Notes under the pieces: generated by a model
What the model was told of the DNA's origin: nothing
The model's input: only the letters and a program-made list of their open reading frames with translations
Database searches by the model: none
Assembly (NCBI GenBank): GCA_023127875.1
Contig: JAGMFA010000008.1
Coordinates: 1 to 28,077, forward strand
Reading direction: 5' to 3'
DNA length: 28,077 nt
DNA from: Candidatus Zixiibacteriota bacterium
GTDB lineage: Bacteria > Zixibacteria > MSB-5A5 > SM1-73
Translations under genes and position numbers: made by a program
Part shown: positions 6,861 to 15,357 of the stretch, in pieces
Layout: each line of letters begins with the position of its first letter
Numbering within the stretch: position 1 is the stretch's first letter

Positions 6861-7815
6861 TACTATATCTCCTCTGATATTTTGCTAGACACTTAATAGC
6901 AAAAGCGGTGGATAGTTCTCTGGAACCATAATAGCGGTTGACTGTCCTATGTCTAAAGATCGAACCCATAGCCCATCCACCATCTTTGTTTTGAAAATCA
7001 AGTATTTTCTCGATTGCTTTATCCAACAGTAGTCCCTCAAACCCGCTGTTTATCAATCCGATCTCTGCTAGAATATCTTCTATCTCATTTTTCACAATAT
7101 TTTCTCTTTCATTCATTAACAAGAAGTCAATTAGTACTGGAATGACTGAACTAAAAGTTTCTGCATTTTTATCTGAATATAATCGAGTAAAAAAATAAAT
7201 GAAACTGTAGGGTGAGTGGTAATAGAGACTTCCTTTTGCGAATTTTCCTTCTGTTATGATCTGCTTTAAATAATTTTCCACCTCGGTAATCCTTTTATCA
7301 ATGCAGTAGAAGAAATAAAGTATATTCGTGTTAGTCACCCAGTCCACATTGTTGTTTTTTCCTTTTTTGGGAAACCAAGTGTAAAACAAACCTTCTGCAT
7401 TACGATACCTTAGCAATTCATTACCAAATTTCCCATAATCCAAATCCACTTTATTTTCTTTAAGAAAAGCGAGCGTATAACATATATCATCTAAATCTGG
7501 GATTATATTCGAGTTCTTCCCAAAAAAACGCCAAACCATCTCGTTTTCTTTTTGATTAAGTAAAAATTGTATAGATTTTTCTATCATTTGCTTAGCTTGG
7601 GAATAATCTCTCACGTGTTTCAAGCAATCTGCCACCAGCACGGTCATGGCAATAGTCTTAATATAGTGACAGCTCTTCATATTTGCATTTGCAGAGACAT
7701 ATGTAGGAAATTCGCCTGATGGAAGCTGCGATTTCTCGATAAACGAGAGCCCTTTGAATATCGAGTCGCGAATTTTATTCAATAGATGGGAATTTTCTCT
7801 GATATATTTACTCAA
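6853..7815 (-). CDS. Alpha/alpha-toroid (squalene-cyclase/prenyltransferase-like) protein
   Basis: 320 residues, cytosolic, no signal peptide. The start is TTG at 7815 with AAAGGA eight bases upstream. Features of the toroid family are visible: SQLPSGEFPTY near 29-39, PDLDDICYTLAFL (106-118), VDWVTNTNILYFF (157-169), YYHSPYSFIYFF (198-209) and a QW-type QNKDGGW (275-281). The DLDD at 107-110 matches the DxDD acid motif of class II terpene cyclases. The set PD-DD / VD-V-N-N-L / YY-SP is one I associate with uncharacterised bacterial toroid proteins. At about 320 residues it has only one barrel domain, half the size of squalene-hopene cyclase. It opens the ECF operon and overlaps the next gene by 8 bp. 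An alternative is a ligand-binding toroid, as in cobalamin carriers, but no carrier beta domain or secretion signal is present. Confidence 0.7.
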   Translation of the reverse strand: MSKYIRENSHLLNKIRDSIFKGLSFIEKSQLPSGEFPTYVSANANMKSCHYIKTIAMTVLVADCLKHVRDYSQAKQMIEKSIQFLLNQKENEMVWRFFGKNSNIIPDLDDICYTLAFLKENKVDLDYGKFGNELLRYRNAEGLFYTWFPKKGKNNNVDWVTNTNILYFFYCIDKRITEVENYLKQIITEGKFAKGSLYYHSPYSFIYFFTRLYSDKNAETFSSVIPVLIDFLLMNERENIVKNEIEDILAEIGLINSGFEGLLLDKAIEKILDFQNKDGGWAMGSIFRHRTVNRYYGSRELSTAFAIKCLAKYQRRYSSV

Positions 7816-7849
7816 TTACCCGATCCTTTATTTCTTTCATTTGTGTTTC

Positions 7850-7887
7850 GCATAACTGGTTCATATCCGAAATAGGTTCGGATATCC
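7850..7887. repeat. Hairpin repeat related to the element at 1578-1622
   Basis: The plus strand has GCATAACTGGTTCATATCCGA. ATATCCGAA (7863-7871) and TTCGGATAT (7877-7885) make a perfect 9-bp stem with a 5-nt loop. The left part repeats the sequence at 1580-1601 (consensus TAACTNSTTCATATCCGAA) in the same orientation. Both copies lie 35-40 bp upstream of a gene start. On the minus strand the end reads GTTATGCG, as in attC-type ends. Function unknown. Confidence 0.5.
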
Positions 7888-8145
7888 AATCATTTGGTTG
7901 GCATCCCTTTGTCTCAAAAAAACGCCTTTTTTAACCCAATGCACCCAGTTCTTTATCATGGTGAACCTGTCGAACCATCTTTTGATGATTCACAATAAAA
8001 GCTTCTTGTTAATCCTGTGGATTTCGCCTTGCTCAATTTTGGATTCAAAAACTTGACTGATACATATACGAAATCAAACCCGAACTTTCAAAATCCTGTC
8101 CCTCATCCTCTGGATCAAAACCCCCCTGACCCTTGACCCTTCCAA
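7888..8145. other. Non-coding spacer with degenerate repeats
   Basis: There is no plausible gene between serS and the toroid-protein gene. I see a short repeat resembling the GGTGAACCTGTCGAACCAT class (7957-7975), overlapping a GAACCATC/GATGATTC hairpin, an A/T-rich inverted pair around 7916-7935 that could act as a weak terminator, and scattered ATCCTGT/GTGGAT fragments around 8013-8115. None is clean enough to name. Confidence 0.4.
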
Positions 8146-9417
8146 CTATTTTATCTCATCCATCCCATCCATATAAGGTCTCAACACTTCCGGGATAATC
8201 ACCGTTCCCTTTTCCGTCTGGTAATTTTCCAGAAGGGCGATCACGGTTCTCGGTAAAGCCACGCCGGAACCATTGAGGGTATGGACGAACTGGAGCTTTC
8301 CTCCGCCTTTAGGGCGAAACCTAACTTTCATCCTTCTGGCTTGAAAATCCTCGTAGTTGCTGCAGGAGGATACTTCCTGATAGTTTCCCAATCCTGCAGC
8401 CCAAGCTTCGATATCATAACATTTAGCTGCAGCAAAGCTCAAATCTCCAATGCAGAGCACCCTCACCCGATAGGGGAGATTTAAAAGCTGAAGCACCTCC
8501 TCTGCATCCTTCAACAAACTCTCCAACTCATCGTAGGAATCTTCTGGTCTTACGAACTTTACCATCTCCACCTTATCGAACTGATGCACCCGAATCATTC
8601 CCCGGGTGTCCTTTCCATAAGCTCCCGCCTCCCGACGGAAGCAGGCAGAATAAGCGGTGTAATAGATAGGCAAATCCTCTTCCTTTAGATTATCCTCGCG
8701 ATGCAGATTGGTTACTGGAACCTCTGCCGTGGGTATCAAAAACAAGTCGTCTTGCTCACAAAGATACATATCATCTTCTAATTTGGGCAACTGACCGGTG
8801 CCAGTCATGCTAACACGGTTGGCCATGAAAGGTGGCAAAATCTCCTTGTAGTTGTGTTTTTTGGTGTGCAGATCCAGCATGAAGTTAATCAAAGCCCTCT
8901 GCAGTCTTGCTCCTCTTCCGGTTAAGACCAAAAATCCGCTTCCCGCTATCTTGGCCGCTTTGGGCAGATCCAGAATTCCCAGAATCTGTCCCAGTTCCCA
9001 GTGAGGGCGAGGTTCGAAATCAAATCGGGGAAGCTCTCCCCAGGTTCTTATTACCACGTTCGAATCCTCATCCATACCTATAGGAACTGAAGGGTGAGGG
9101 ATGTTGGGAATTGTCAGAAGGAGATCGTTGATTTTTTCCTCCAGCTGCCTCAATTCATCGTCCAAAGCGTCAATCTGGTTAGCGACTTTCCGCATCTCTT
9201 CTATCTCTTCGCCAGGGTCCTGTTTCTCTTTTTTCATACGGGCGATCTTCTCTGAGACCACGTTCCTTTGATGTTTCAGCTCATCCGCCTGCATAAGAAG
9301 GGATCTCCTCTTCTCGTCCAGGCTCAAAAGTAAATCCACATCCGCTTTCTCACCTTTATTTTTTATGGCTTCTCTTACTTTCCCTGTGTTCTCTCTGATG
9401 AATTTTAAATCCAGCAT
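8146..9417 (-). CDS. serS: Seryl-tRNA synthetase
   Basis: 423 residues, a normal length for the bacterial class IIa enzyme that charges tRNA-Ser in the cytosol. Residues 1-110 form the long antiparallel coiled-coil arm that clamps the tRNA (LLSLDEKRRSLL to QLEEKINDLL). The catalytic core has motif 2 (CFRREAGAYGKDTRGMIRVH) and motif 3 (NGSGVALPRTVIALLEN). TAEVPVTNL and the ATP/serine-pocket region are intact. ATG 9417 follows AAAGGA at good spacing. The gene starts 22 bp after the polysaccharide initiating-transferase gene, so it may be co-transcribed with that cluster, or it may simply mark its boundary. No tRNA gene was found near it. Confidence 0.97.
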   Translation of the reverse strand: MLDLKFIRENTGKVREAIKNKGEKADVDLLLSLDEKRRSLLMQADELKHQRNVVSEKIARMKKEKQDPGEEIEEMRKVANQIDALDDELRQLEEKINDLLLTIPNIPHPSVPIGMDEDSNVVIRTWGELPRFDFEPRPHWELGQILGILDLPKAAKIAGSGFLVLTGRGARLQRALINFMLDLHTKKHNYKEILPPFMANRVSMTGTGQLPKLEDDMYLCEQDDLFLIPTAEVPVTNLHREDNLKEEDLPIYYTAYSACFRREAGAYGKDTRGMIRVHQFDKVEMVKFVRPEDSYDELESLLKDAEEVLQLLNLPYRVRVLCIGDLSFAAAKCYDIEAWAAGLGNYQEVSSCSNYEDFQARRMKVRFRPKGGGKLQFVHTLNGSGVALPRTVIALLENYQTEKGTVIIPEVLRPYMDGMDEIK

Positions 9418-9439
9418 AAGTTATCCTTTGTTAGATTAA

Positions 9440-11827
9440 TTACTTTATTAAAAATGAGACCATACCTTTCACAAGTATCTTAAAATCGAGAAGAAGCGAC
9501 ATGTTCTCCATGTAAAATAAATCATCCTGGAGATAATCTCTTGCTGATTCGGCATAATCTTTAAACCTTCCTTTTATTTTAGCCAGGCTTAGAAGACCCG
9601 GCTTGACATATAGTCTTTTCGGCAGATGCGGCAAATTGGTTGACAGATCCTCAAACGTTTCTGGTAACAAGGGCTCCGGACCTACCAGGCTCATCTCTCC
9701 TTTTAGTATGTTAATGAAAATCGGAGCTTTCTCCAAGCCGGAATTTCTCAAAAAACGTCCCAGCTTGCTTGGGGGGATTTTCGATGGCTGGTCTTTATTT
9801 TCACCTTCGGAGTAATGTTTACCGACACGAAACTTATAAAGTTCAAGCCTTCTTCCCATCTTTCCCACATATCTTTGTTTGACTAAAGGAAAAGTTTTAA
9901 AGGTGGATCTGACTAAAAGAGCAATTATTATCCATAGAGGCAAGAATACGACCAGAAGTGTTAAGGAAACCAGACCGTCGAGGAGTCTTTTCACCAACCA
10001 TTCCCAACTTCTCATATGGCTGGGGAAAATCCTTAAAAGAAGTTTTGAGCGAAGAGGTGCGGTCTGATAACCTCTTCTCAGGTCATTCAGATCTGAAACT
10101 ATTTTAAAAGAGACCTCCAGATTGTGCACTGAATTCATGATCTCCTGCAAAGACCCCCTCCAATCTGGCTCAACCGCGATCAGGATATTTTGAACCTTGT
10201 TTTCTCGTGCAATTTCATCTATATCCTCGATTCTTCCTAAAACCTTTCCTTCTGTTCTAATGGAGGATTCCGGCAAATCTATTTCTGGATCTGCCTGGTC
10301 TTCCTTCACGAATCCTACCACCTGATAACCATATTCAGAATTGGCGGTAAGCTTTTCAAAAAGATTTTTTGCCTTTTGTTTGGTTCCCACAATTATGGCT
10401 TTACGAACGGAAACTCCCAGAAAATTAAATTTCCTGGCCATATATGTGAAAAGACCCCGTCCCAAACCCAGAGCCAAAATCATGGTGATGCTATAAATCA
10501 AAAGCAAAATCCAGGGTTTAATGTGCAAATAAGAAGGGTCTGAAGTTAAGATCAAAAAGAGAATGATTCCCACAGCTGATGCTTTAGCAATTCCTTTCAT
10601 CTCATCTATGAACCTGGAGTCTCCAGGGACCTCATACAGTCCGAAGACGGCGAACAAATTCAGCCAAAAGATGGTAATCCAGATAGCCGGAGCGACATAT
10701 TCAGATAAGGGGATGCTCCACTGATTGGCAAACAAACCGGAGTTAAATTTCGCCCAGAAAAAAAACAGAAATGCGGCATTGATCATAATCATATCACTGA
10801 AGATCAAGATAAGTCTCTCTCCGATATTGACAAAATTCCTCAGTAAATGGACCCCAAAGATGGTCAGAATCAGCCAGACGAAAACGGTTATCAGCATCTT
10901 GAAAGGGGAGTCGAAGAAGGAATAGACCAAAACCGCCAGAGCTCCTAAAGCCAGACAAGTAAGGTAAATGCTCCAGATCATGTGCCGTTGCTTTATACCC
11001 ATTTTTACCATTCGGTGGGTGGAGTGATCTTTTCCTCCGATGTAAACCTTTCTTCCTTCTCTGAGTCGAGTGAAGGTGACAAAAGTAATGTCGAAAATGG
11101 GATAGCTTAAGATCAAAATCGGAACTAAAAGAAAGTGAGGGGAAGGATTCTTTTGAGCAAACAACACTCCCATACATGCCAGGAGAAAACCGTTCAGCAT
11201 GCTTCCTGCATCCCCCAAGAATATCTTGGCTGGACGGAAATTATATTTCAGGAAGGCCAGCACGGCTCCAGCCAAGGAAAGACTTATCAAGACCACCACC
11301 ATCTGGCCGGTTAATGCACCGATCACAAAGAACGCTATACAATGGATAAAGGTGATGCCTCCACACAATCCATCCATGTTGTCCAAAAAATTTAAAGCAT
11401 TGATTAACCCCACTATCCAAAGCAAGAGAATTAAAGCATCCAGAAAACTATTGGTAAAAAGGATCACCCTTTGGCTGAAAAAGATGAACAAAAGTGCAGC
11501 CGAAATATGCCCGAAGAGTTTATGGGAAGGTGACAATCCCTTTTTGTCATCCCATAAGCCCAGAAGTACCAATAGCAAGCTTCCCAAGAAAATGCCCAAA
11601 AGGGTGCCGTCCCAGCGAATATGCGAAAGAAAGATTCCCAGGGAAAACGAGACGATGAAGCCTAAATAAACCACCACCCCTCCCAGAAGAGGGGTAGGTC
11701 TTTTGTGTAGCTTGTATGAAGTGGGATAATCCAGGAAGCCAACTTTGTGAGCAAACCGGATAACTTTGGGGGTGATCCCAAAAACTATCACAAAAGAAAT
11801 TATGAAGACAAGAAACACATTGACCAT
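9440..11827 (-). CDS. Fusion of WecA/MraY-type transferase and degenerate WbaP-type sugar transferase
   Basis: 795 residues, two initiating-transferase families in one chain. Residues 1-335 are a WecA/MraY-type polyprenyl-phosphate HexNAc-1-phosphate transferase: about ten helices, DD at 93-94 (LGLWDDKKG), NALNFLDNMDGL with D149 and D152, FLGDAGS (203-209) and KDHSTHRM with H268 and H271. All key positions are present. Residues 336-460 are a second membrane block, 475-590 a CoA-binding-like NAD-fold region (AIIVGTKQKAKNLF), and 605-795 a WbaP/PglC-type domain (VKQRYVGKMGRRLELYKFR, LKGEMSLVGPEP, VKPGLLSLAKIKGR). There the usual SLDELPQ reads GLEKAPI (697-703): the catalytic Asp-Glu dyad is Glu699-Lys700, and GPRP is GPEP. 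The N-terminal half probably primes the polysaccharide with HexNAc-1-P; the C-terminal half looks inactive. Confidence 0.88.
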   Translation of the reverse strand: MVNVFLVFIISFVIVFGITPKVIRFAHKVGFLDYPTSYKLHKRPTPLLGGVVVYLGFIVSFSLGIFLSHIRWDGTLLGIFLGSLLLVLLGLWDDKKGLSPSHKLFGHISAALLFIFFSQRVILFTNSFLDALILLLWIVGLINALNFLDNMDGLCGGITFIHCIAFFVIGALTGQMVVVLISLSLAGAVLAFLKYNFRPAKIFLGDAGSMLNGFLLACMGVLFAQKNPSPHFLLVPILILSYPIFDITFVTFTRLREGRKVYIGGKDHSTHRMVKMGIKQRHMIWSIYLTCLALGALAVLVYSFFDSPFKMLITVFVWLILTIFGVHLLRNFVNIGERLILIFSDMIMINAAFLFFFWAKFNSGLFANQWSIPLSEYVAPAIWITIFWLNLFAVFGLYEVPGDSRFIDEMKGIAKASAVGIILFLILTSDPSYLHIKPWILLLIYSITMILALGLGRGLFTYMARKFNFLGVSVRKAIIVGTKQKAKNLFEKLTANSEYGYQVVGFVKEDQADPEIDLPESSIRTEGKVLGRIEDIDEIARENKVQNILIAVEPDWRGSLQEIMNSVHNLEVSFKIVSDLNDLRRGYQTAPLRSKLLLRIFPSHMRSWEWLVKRLLDGLVSLTLLVVFLPLWIIIALLVRSTFKTFPLVKQRYVGKMGRRLELYKFRVGKHYSEGENKDQPSKIPPSKLGRFLRNSGLEKAPIFINILKGEMSLVGPEPLLPETFEDLSTNLPHLPKRLYVKPGLLSLAKIKGRFKDYAESARDYLQDDLFYMENMSLLLDFKILVKGMVSFLIK

Positions 11828-11889
11828 AACTCTATGGTTTATGTCGGGGGTTTAGAAAACAGCTCTCAATTTGTGTCGCTGGTTTGAAT

Positions 11890-12849
11890 TTATCTCCGAT
11901 AGTATTCTATGATTCTACGGATGCCTTCCTCTAAACTGACAGTAGGCTTGAATCCGATGAGCTTTTTGGTCTTAGTTGTATCTGGAACTCTTCTTTGCAG
12001 ATCCTCAAATCCCTTCTCAAACGCCTCATCATAGGGGATATGAACAATCGAGGAATCGCTTTTGGTCAATTTTTTCACCAGAGAGGCTAAATCGTTTATA
12101 CTCACCTCTTCGTTGTTTCCCACATTATACACCTCACCCTCAGCCTCCGGATGCTCCATCAATTTCACCAGGGCAGAAACCACATCATCCACATAGGTAA
12201 AGCTTCTGGTTTGCTCTCCATCTCCAAAGACCGTGATGGGGTGGCCTAATAGAGCCTGTTGCACAAAAGAAGGCACCACCATTCCGTAACTTCCGGTTTG
12301 CCGTGGACCTATGGTGTTAAAAAGCCGGGCTATCACTACCGGAAGCTTTTTCTCACGATAATAAGCTAAGGCCAAAAACTCATCCACTGCCTTGGAAGTA
12401 GCATAGCTCCACCGGCTTTTGGTGGTGGCGCCATAGGTTCGGTCATCACCTTCCTTGAAAGGAATGTGATTCCCCTTCCCATAGACTTCGGATGTAGAGG
12501 AAATCAAAACCTTCCTTTTATATCTGTTGGCAAGCCTCAAAATGATCTCCGTTCCCAATATATTGGTTTCTATGGTATCAACCGGCTTTTCGATGATAAG
12601 ACGCACCCCCACAGCCGCCGCCAGATGATAAACGCAGTCGCATGCTTGTATTAATGGTTCCACCGCTTTCTCAAACAGTATGGTGCCCACGGTTGAATGG
12701 AATCTGGATTCGGAGAGAAGATGCTGGATGTTATCCAAACTGCCAGTAGAGAAATCGTCTATAACGTAAACCTCATCTCCTCTCTTCAAAAGGCTTTCCG
12801 CCAGATGCGAACCGATAAACCCCGCTCCTCCAGTGATTAAAGATTTCAT
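11890..12849 (-). CDS. NAD-dependent sugar-nucleotide epimerase/dehydratase (extended SDR)
   Basis: 319 residues, typical extended SDR length. The Rossmann glycine motif is GGAGFIG (7-13), the active-site serines sit in ISSTSEVYG (117-124), and the catalytic pair is Tyr149/Lys153 in WSYATSKAVDE. RLFNTIGPRQ and FGDGEQTRSFTYVDDVV follow, as in UDP-glucose 4-epimerases, UDP-glucuronate decarboxylases and related enzymes. The exact product cannot be set from motifs; the sequence is more like the UDP-glucuronate/UDP-sugar branch than RmlB. ATG 12849 follows GAGGAG. It lies between glycosyltransferase genes and the initiating transferase, so it most likely supplies a sugar nucleotide for the same polysaccharide. 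Cytosolic. Confidence 0.88.
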   Translation of the reverse strand: MKSLITGGAGFIGSHLAESLLKRGDEVYVIDDFSTGSLDNIQHLLSESRFHSTVGTILFEKAVEPLIQACDCVYHLAAAVGVRLIIEKPVDTIETNILGTEIILRLANRYKRKVLISSTSEVYGKGNHIPFKEGDDRTYGATTKSRWSYATSKAVDEFLALAYYREKKLPVVIARLFNTIGPRQTGSYGMVVPSFVQQALLGHPITVFGDGEQTRSFTYVDDVVSALVKLMEHPEAEGEVYNVGNNEEVSINDLASLVKKLTKSDSSIVHIPYDEAFEKGFEDLQRRVPDTTKTKKLIGFKPTVSLEEGIRRIIEYYRR

Positions 12850-12879
12850 TAGCTCCTCAACTCTGGATTATGAGTTTTA

Positions 12880-14139
12880 TCAACTATTATTATTCAAAAC
12901 GGTAAATAGACACTTCTCTAATTTTTGAGCCAAAACCTTTCTAGAAAAGTGTTTTTCAACATACCTTCTTCCATTTCTTCCATATTTTTGGCACAGGATC
13001 GGATTGTTAAATAAATGAATTATTGCTTTTTTAATTCCTATATGATCTTCTGGGTCGACATATATTCCTGCATTAGCTTTATTTAAATGTTCCCTTGCCT
13101 CCCCATCCACAGTCAAAATGATCGGGCGTCCACAGGCCCATGCATCAAACATCTTGGAGGGCAAGGCTGTTTTGAAAATGTCCGCTTTCTTTAATGGAAC
13201 TAAACACACATCAGCTGCAGCAGTATACTTAAAAATTTCTTTTCTGGGCATCTCGTTTATAATATAAAGGTTATTAAGTTCATACGCTTTCTGAAGTTCC
13301 AATAACTTTCCTTTGAGAGGACCCTCACCCACGAACAAAAAAAGTATATTCTTATTATCCTTCAACAGTTTTACAACCTCCACTAAAGTTTCTATTCCCT
13401 GAGCTAAACCTATTATACCAGCATATAAGATAATGAATTTACCTTGACAACCCAATTCTTTCTTAAATAAGTCATTATCAGCAGAAAAGCTAACCACCTC
13501 AACATTGGCACCGTTTGGAACTATCCGTAGTCTATCCGAATCTATGCCCTTCTGAATTAGACGATTACGAATCCCCTGAGTAACGACAACTATTTTACTT
13601 GCATTTTTATAACAGATCCTCTCTATCCATTCAGACAGTTGAATAGCTTTTCTGTTTTTAAGTTCTCCCATGGCTATGGCTGATTCGGGCCAAAGATCAC
13701 GAATCTCAAATATGAATTTGATCTGTCTTAATTTGCTTATGATATATGCTGAAAGGCCAACCGGCAAGGGAGGTGAGGTGGCATAGATGAGATCATATTT
13801 TCTGCCTTTCAATTTCATTCCTGCGATAAAAGAGCTAATCATAAAAGAGAAATAAAATAATAGTCTATTAAGGAAGTTTTTATCGGGGGAGGCTTTGACA
13901 AAACACCGGATTACTTCGATTCCTGTATATGATCCTCTTTCAAATAATTTGAACTTGTATCTTTTGGGAATGATTCCTGAAGGATGATTGGGAAATTCAG
14001 TTAGGACGGTTACGTGATGTCCAGAATCGACTAAGTGGGTTACCATCTCTAAAGCTCTATTCTGAGTGGCCCCTATCTCCGGAGGGAAGTATTGTGTGAG
14101 ATATAGGATGTTCATGTTTTTGAATTTATAATAGCTCAT
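12880..14139 (-). CDS. Glycosyltransferase family 4, WbuB-like
   Basis: 419 residues from the longest ATG. The internal ATG at 14115 (MNILYLTQYFPPEIGATQNR) is where this family normally starts and may be the true start; neither has a convincing SD at normal spacing. The N-terminal LTQYFPPE-GA and LTEFPNHPSG segments are characteristic of WbuB-type enzymes, which transfer a 6-deoxy-HexNAc or similar residue onto lipid-linked sugars. The second GT-B domain begins with FIILYAGIIGLAQG, and PSKMFDAWACGRPII holds the nucleotide-sugar binding region. Predicted to act at the cytosolic face of the inner membrane as a step of repeat-unit assembly. Donor and acceptor are unknown. Confidence 0.9.
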   Translation of the reverse strand: MSYYKFKNMNILYLTQYFPPEIGATQNRALEMVTHLVDSGHHVTVLTEFPNHPSGIIPKRYKFKLFERGSYTGIEVIRCFVKASPDKNFLNRLLFYFSFMISSFIAGMKLKGRKYDLIYATSPPLPVGLSAYIISKLRQIKFIFEIRDLWPESAIAMGELKNRKAIQLSEWIERICYKNASKIVVVTQGIRNRLIQKGIDSDRLRIVPNGANVEVVSFSADNDLFKKELGCQGKFIILYAGIIGLAQGIETLVEVVKLLKDNKNILFLFVGEGPLKGKLLELQKAYELNNLYIINEMPRKEIFKYTAAADVCLVPLKKADIFKTALPSKMFDAWACGRPIILTVDGEAREHLNKANAGIYVDPEDHIGIKKAIIHLFNNPILCQKYGRNGRRYVEKHFSRKVLAQKLEKCLFTVLNNNS

Positions 14140-14269
14140 CTTCTTGATGAGTATTCCTTACTTTCAGACATCTATTGTGATAGACTAAAGTTTTCATACG
14201 TATTTCTTTTTCAATTAAGTTCTTCAAATATCTCCACATAACTAAACTGTTGAGGATTGAATTGTTGAT

Positions 14270-15256
14270 TTAAGCTATCAACTGTTCTACAACCTGTAAC
14301 AAGGCTTTTTCTCTTTTCTCCAACGGGAAGTGCATTTTTATTCGCTCTCTCGCCCTTTTACCTAATTGCGAATCGCTATTTAAAGCTTTGCTAATCAATG
14401 CGGCCAACTTTTCTGGGCTTTGCTCTGTTAAAAAAAATCCACAATCGCCTACTACTTCGGGTAGTGCCGTTGCATTGGAAACTACAGGAATACATTCGCA
14501 CAGCATAGCTTCTGCCAATGCACATCCGAAACTTTCATGACGGGAGACCTGCGCATAAACTTTGGCTTTGGACATTATTCCAAACAACTGGTCTTGGTCT
14601 ACTTCACCAATAAATTTCATATTGGAAGAAGCGATTGTTCTCAGATAACCTATCGAGTCATCCATCCACCTCCCCACTAAAATGAACTCAACCTCTGGCA
14701 GCAATCTGCTGGTCTTCACGAATAGCTCTAACCCCTTCTTAGCCAGTGTGGACTTGGACACGTTACCTACGGTCAACACGAGTGGTCTTTCTTCTGGAGG
14801 AAACAGAGACTTGCTCTTATCAGAATCGAAGCCGTGATACACCAATCTGACCTTGGCAGCATTGACCTTTGCGTTTTTCAGCGTTTCGGCTGTGTTACTC
14901 TTAGATACTGTTAGAATTATGTCCACCCAACGAAATACAAACAAAGGCAACCATTTTTTCCACCAATAACAAAAAAGGCCATAATTGATCTCAGGCAAGC
15001 ATGCTACATCATACCCACCTGCTACTACTATGCTCTTTTTAGCCAGCACCTTCGAGAACAGAATGGGAAAAAAAGCATGTATGCTGCCAAACCAGCAAAA
15101 TGTAAGATCGCACCAGCGGACTCCCTTCCATATGGTATACGCATCCGAGATATTTGAATATCTTACCACCTTCACCTGATGTCTTTTTTTCAAAATTTCT
15201 ATGTCTTTCTTTATGAAGGAGGCCATTTTCTTGTGATAGACAAAAAGGGTCTTCAT
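14270..15256 (-). CDS. Glycosyltransferase family 4 protein
   Basis: 328 residues, GT-B fold, no signal peptide. The N-terminal half is divergent (MKTLFVYHKKMASFIKKDIE, then KSIVVAGGYDVACLPE). The C-terminal donor-binding half is clear: LVYHGFDSDKSK, PLVLTVGNVSK, and the E-x7-E signature in RHESFGCALAEAMLCECIPV followed by ALPEVVGDCG. The overall layout resembles archaeal and bacterial GT4 enzymes of unknown specificity. The start lacks an obvious SD. About 100 bp separate it from the upstream GT2 gene and about 130 bp from the downstream WbuB-like gene, looser spacing than the rest of the cluster, so these glycosyltransferases may have been shuffled in separately. Confidence 0.85.
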   Translation of the reverse strand: MKTLFVYHKKMASFIKKDIEILKKRHQVKVVRYSNISDAYTIWKGVRWCDLTFCWFGSIHAFFPILFSKVLAKKSIVVAGGYDVACLPEINYGLFCYWWKKWLPLFVFRWVDIILTVSKSNTAETLKNAKVNAAKVRLVYHGFDSDKSKSLFPPEERPLVLTVGNVSKSTLAKKGLELFVKTSRLLPEVEFILVGRWMDDSIGYLRTIASSNMKFIGEVDQDQLFGIMSKAKVYAQVSRHESFGCALAEAMLCECIPVVSNATALPEVVGDCGFFLTEQSPEKLAALISKALNSDSQLGKRARERIKMHFPLEKREKALLQVVEQLIA

Positions 15257-15357
15257 AAAAATTTGGGCAAAGAGTTTGGTTTATCGCTTTAGTTAATCCT
15301 AAAAGGATCGTTTCGAAATCGGTTGCGAACAAATCAAGGAATAAATAAACTGTATGT

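Noticed and set aside
8000..8120. ATCCTGT and GTGGAT fragments looking like a degenerate repeat array or CRISPR.
   Set aside because: Irregular spacing, no exact repeat-spacer pattern, only two or three weak copies.
8146..9417. A plus-strand frame at 8281-8484 within serS.
   Set aside because: Shadow of a highly conserved housekeeping gene.
14126..14239. A 37-codon minus-strand frame (MWRYLKNLIEKEIRMKTLVYH and on) in the gap between two glycosyltransferase genes, with MKTL-VYH like the start of the upstream glycosyltransferase.
   Set aside because: No SD, very short, ends inside the next gene's start. The resemblance covers about seven residues and may be chance or an old duplication scar.
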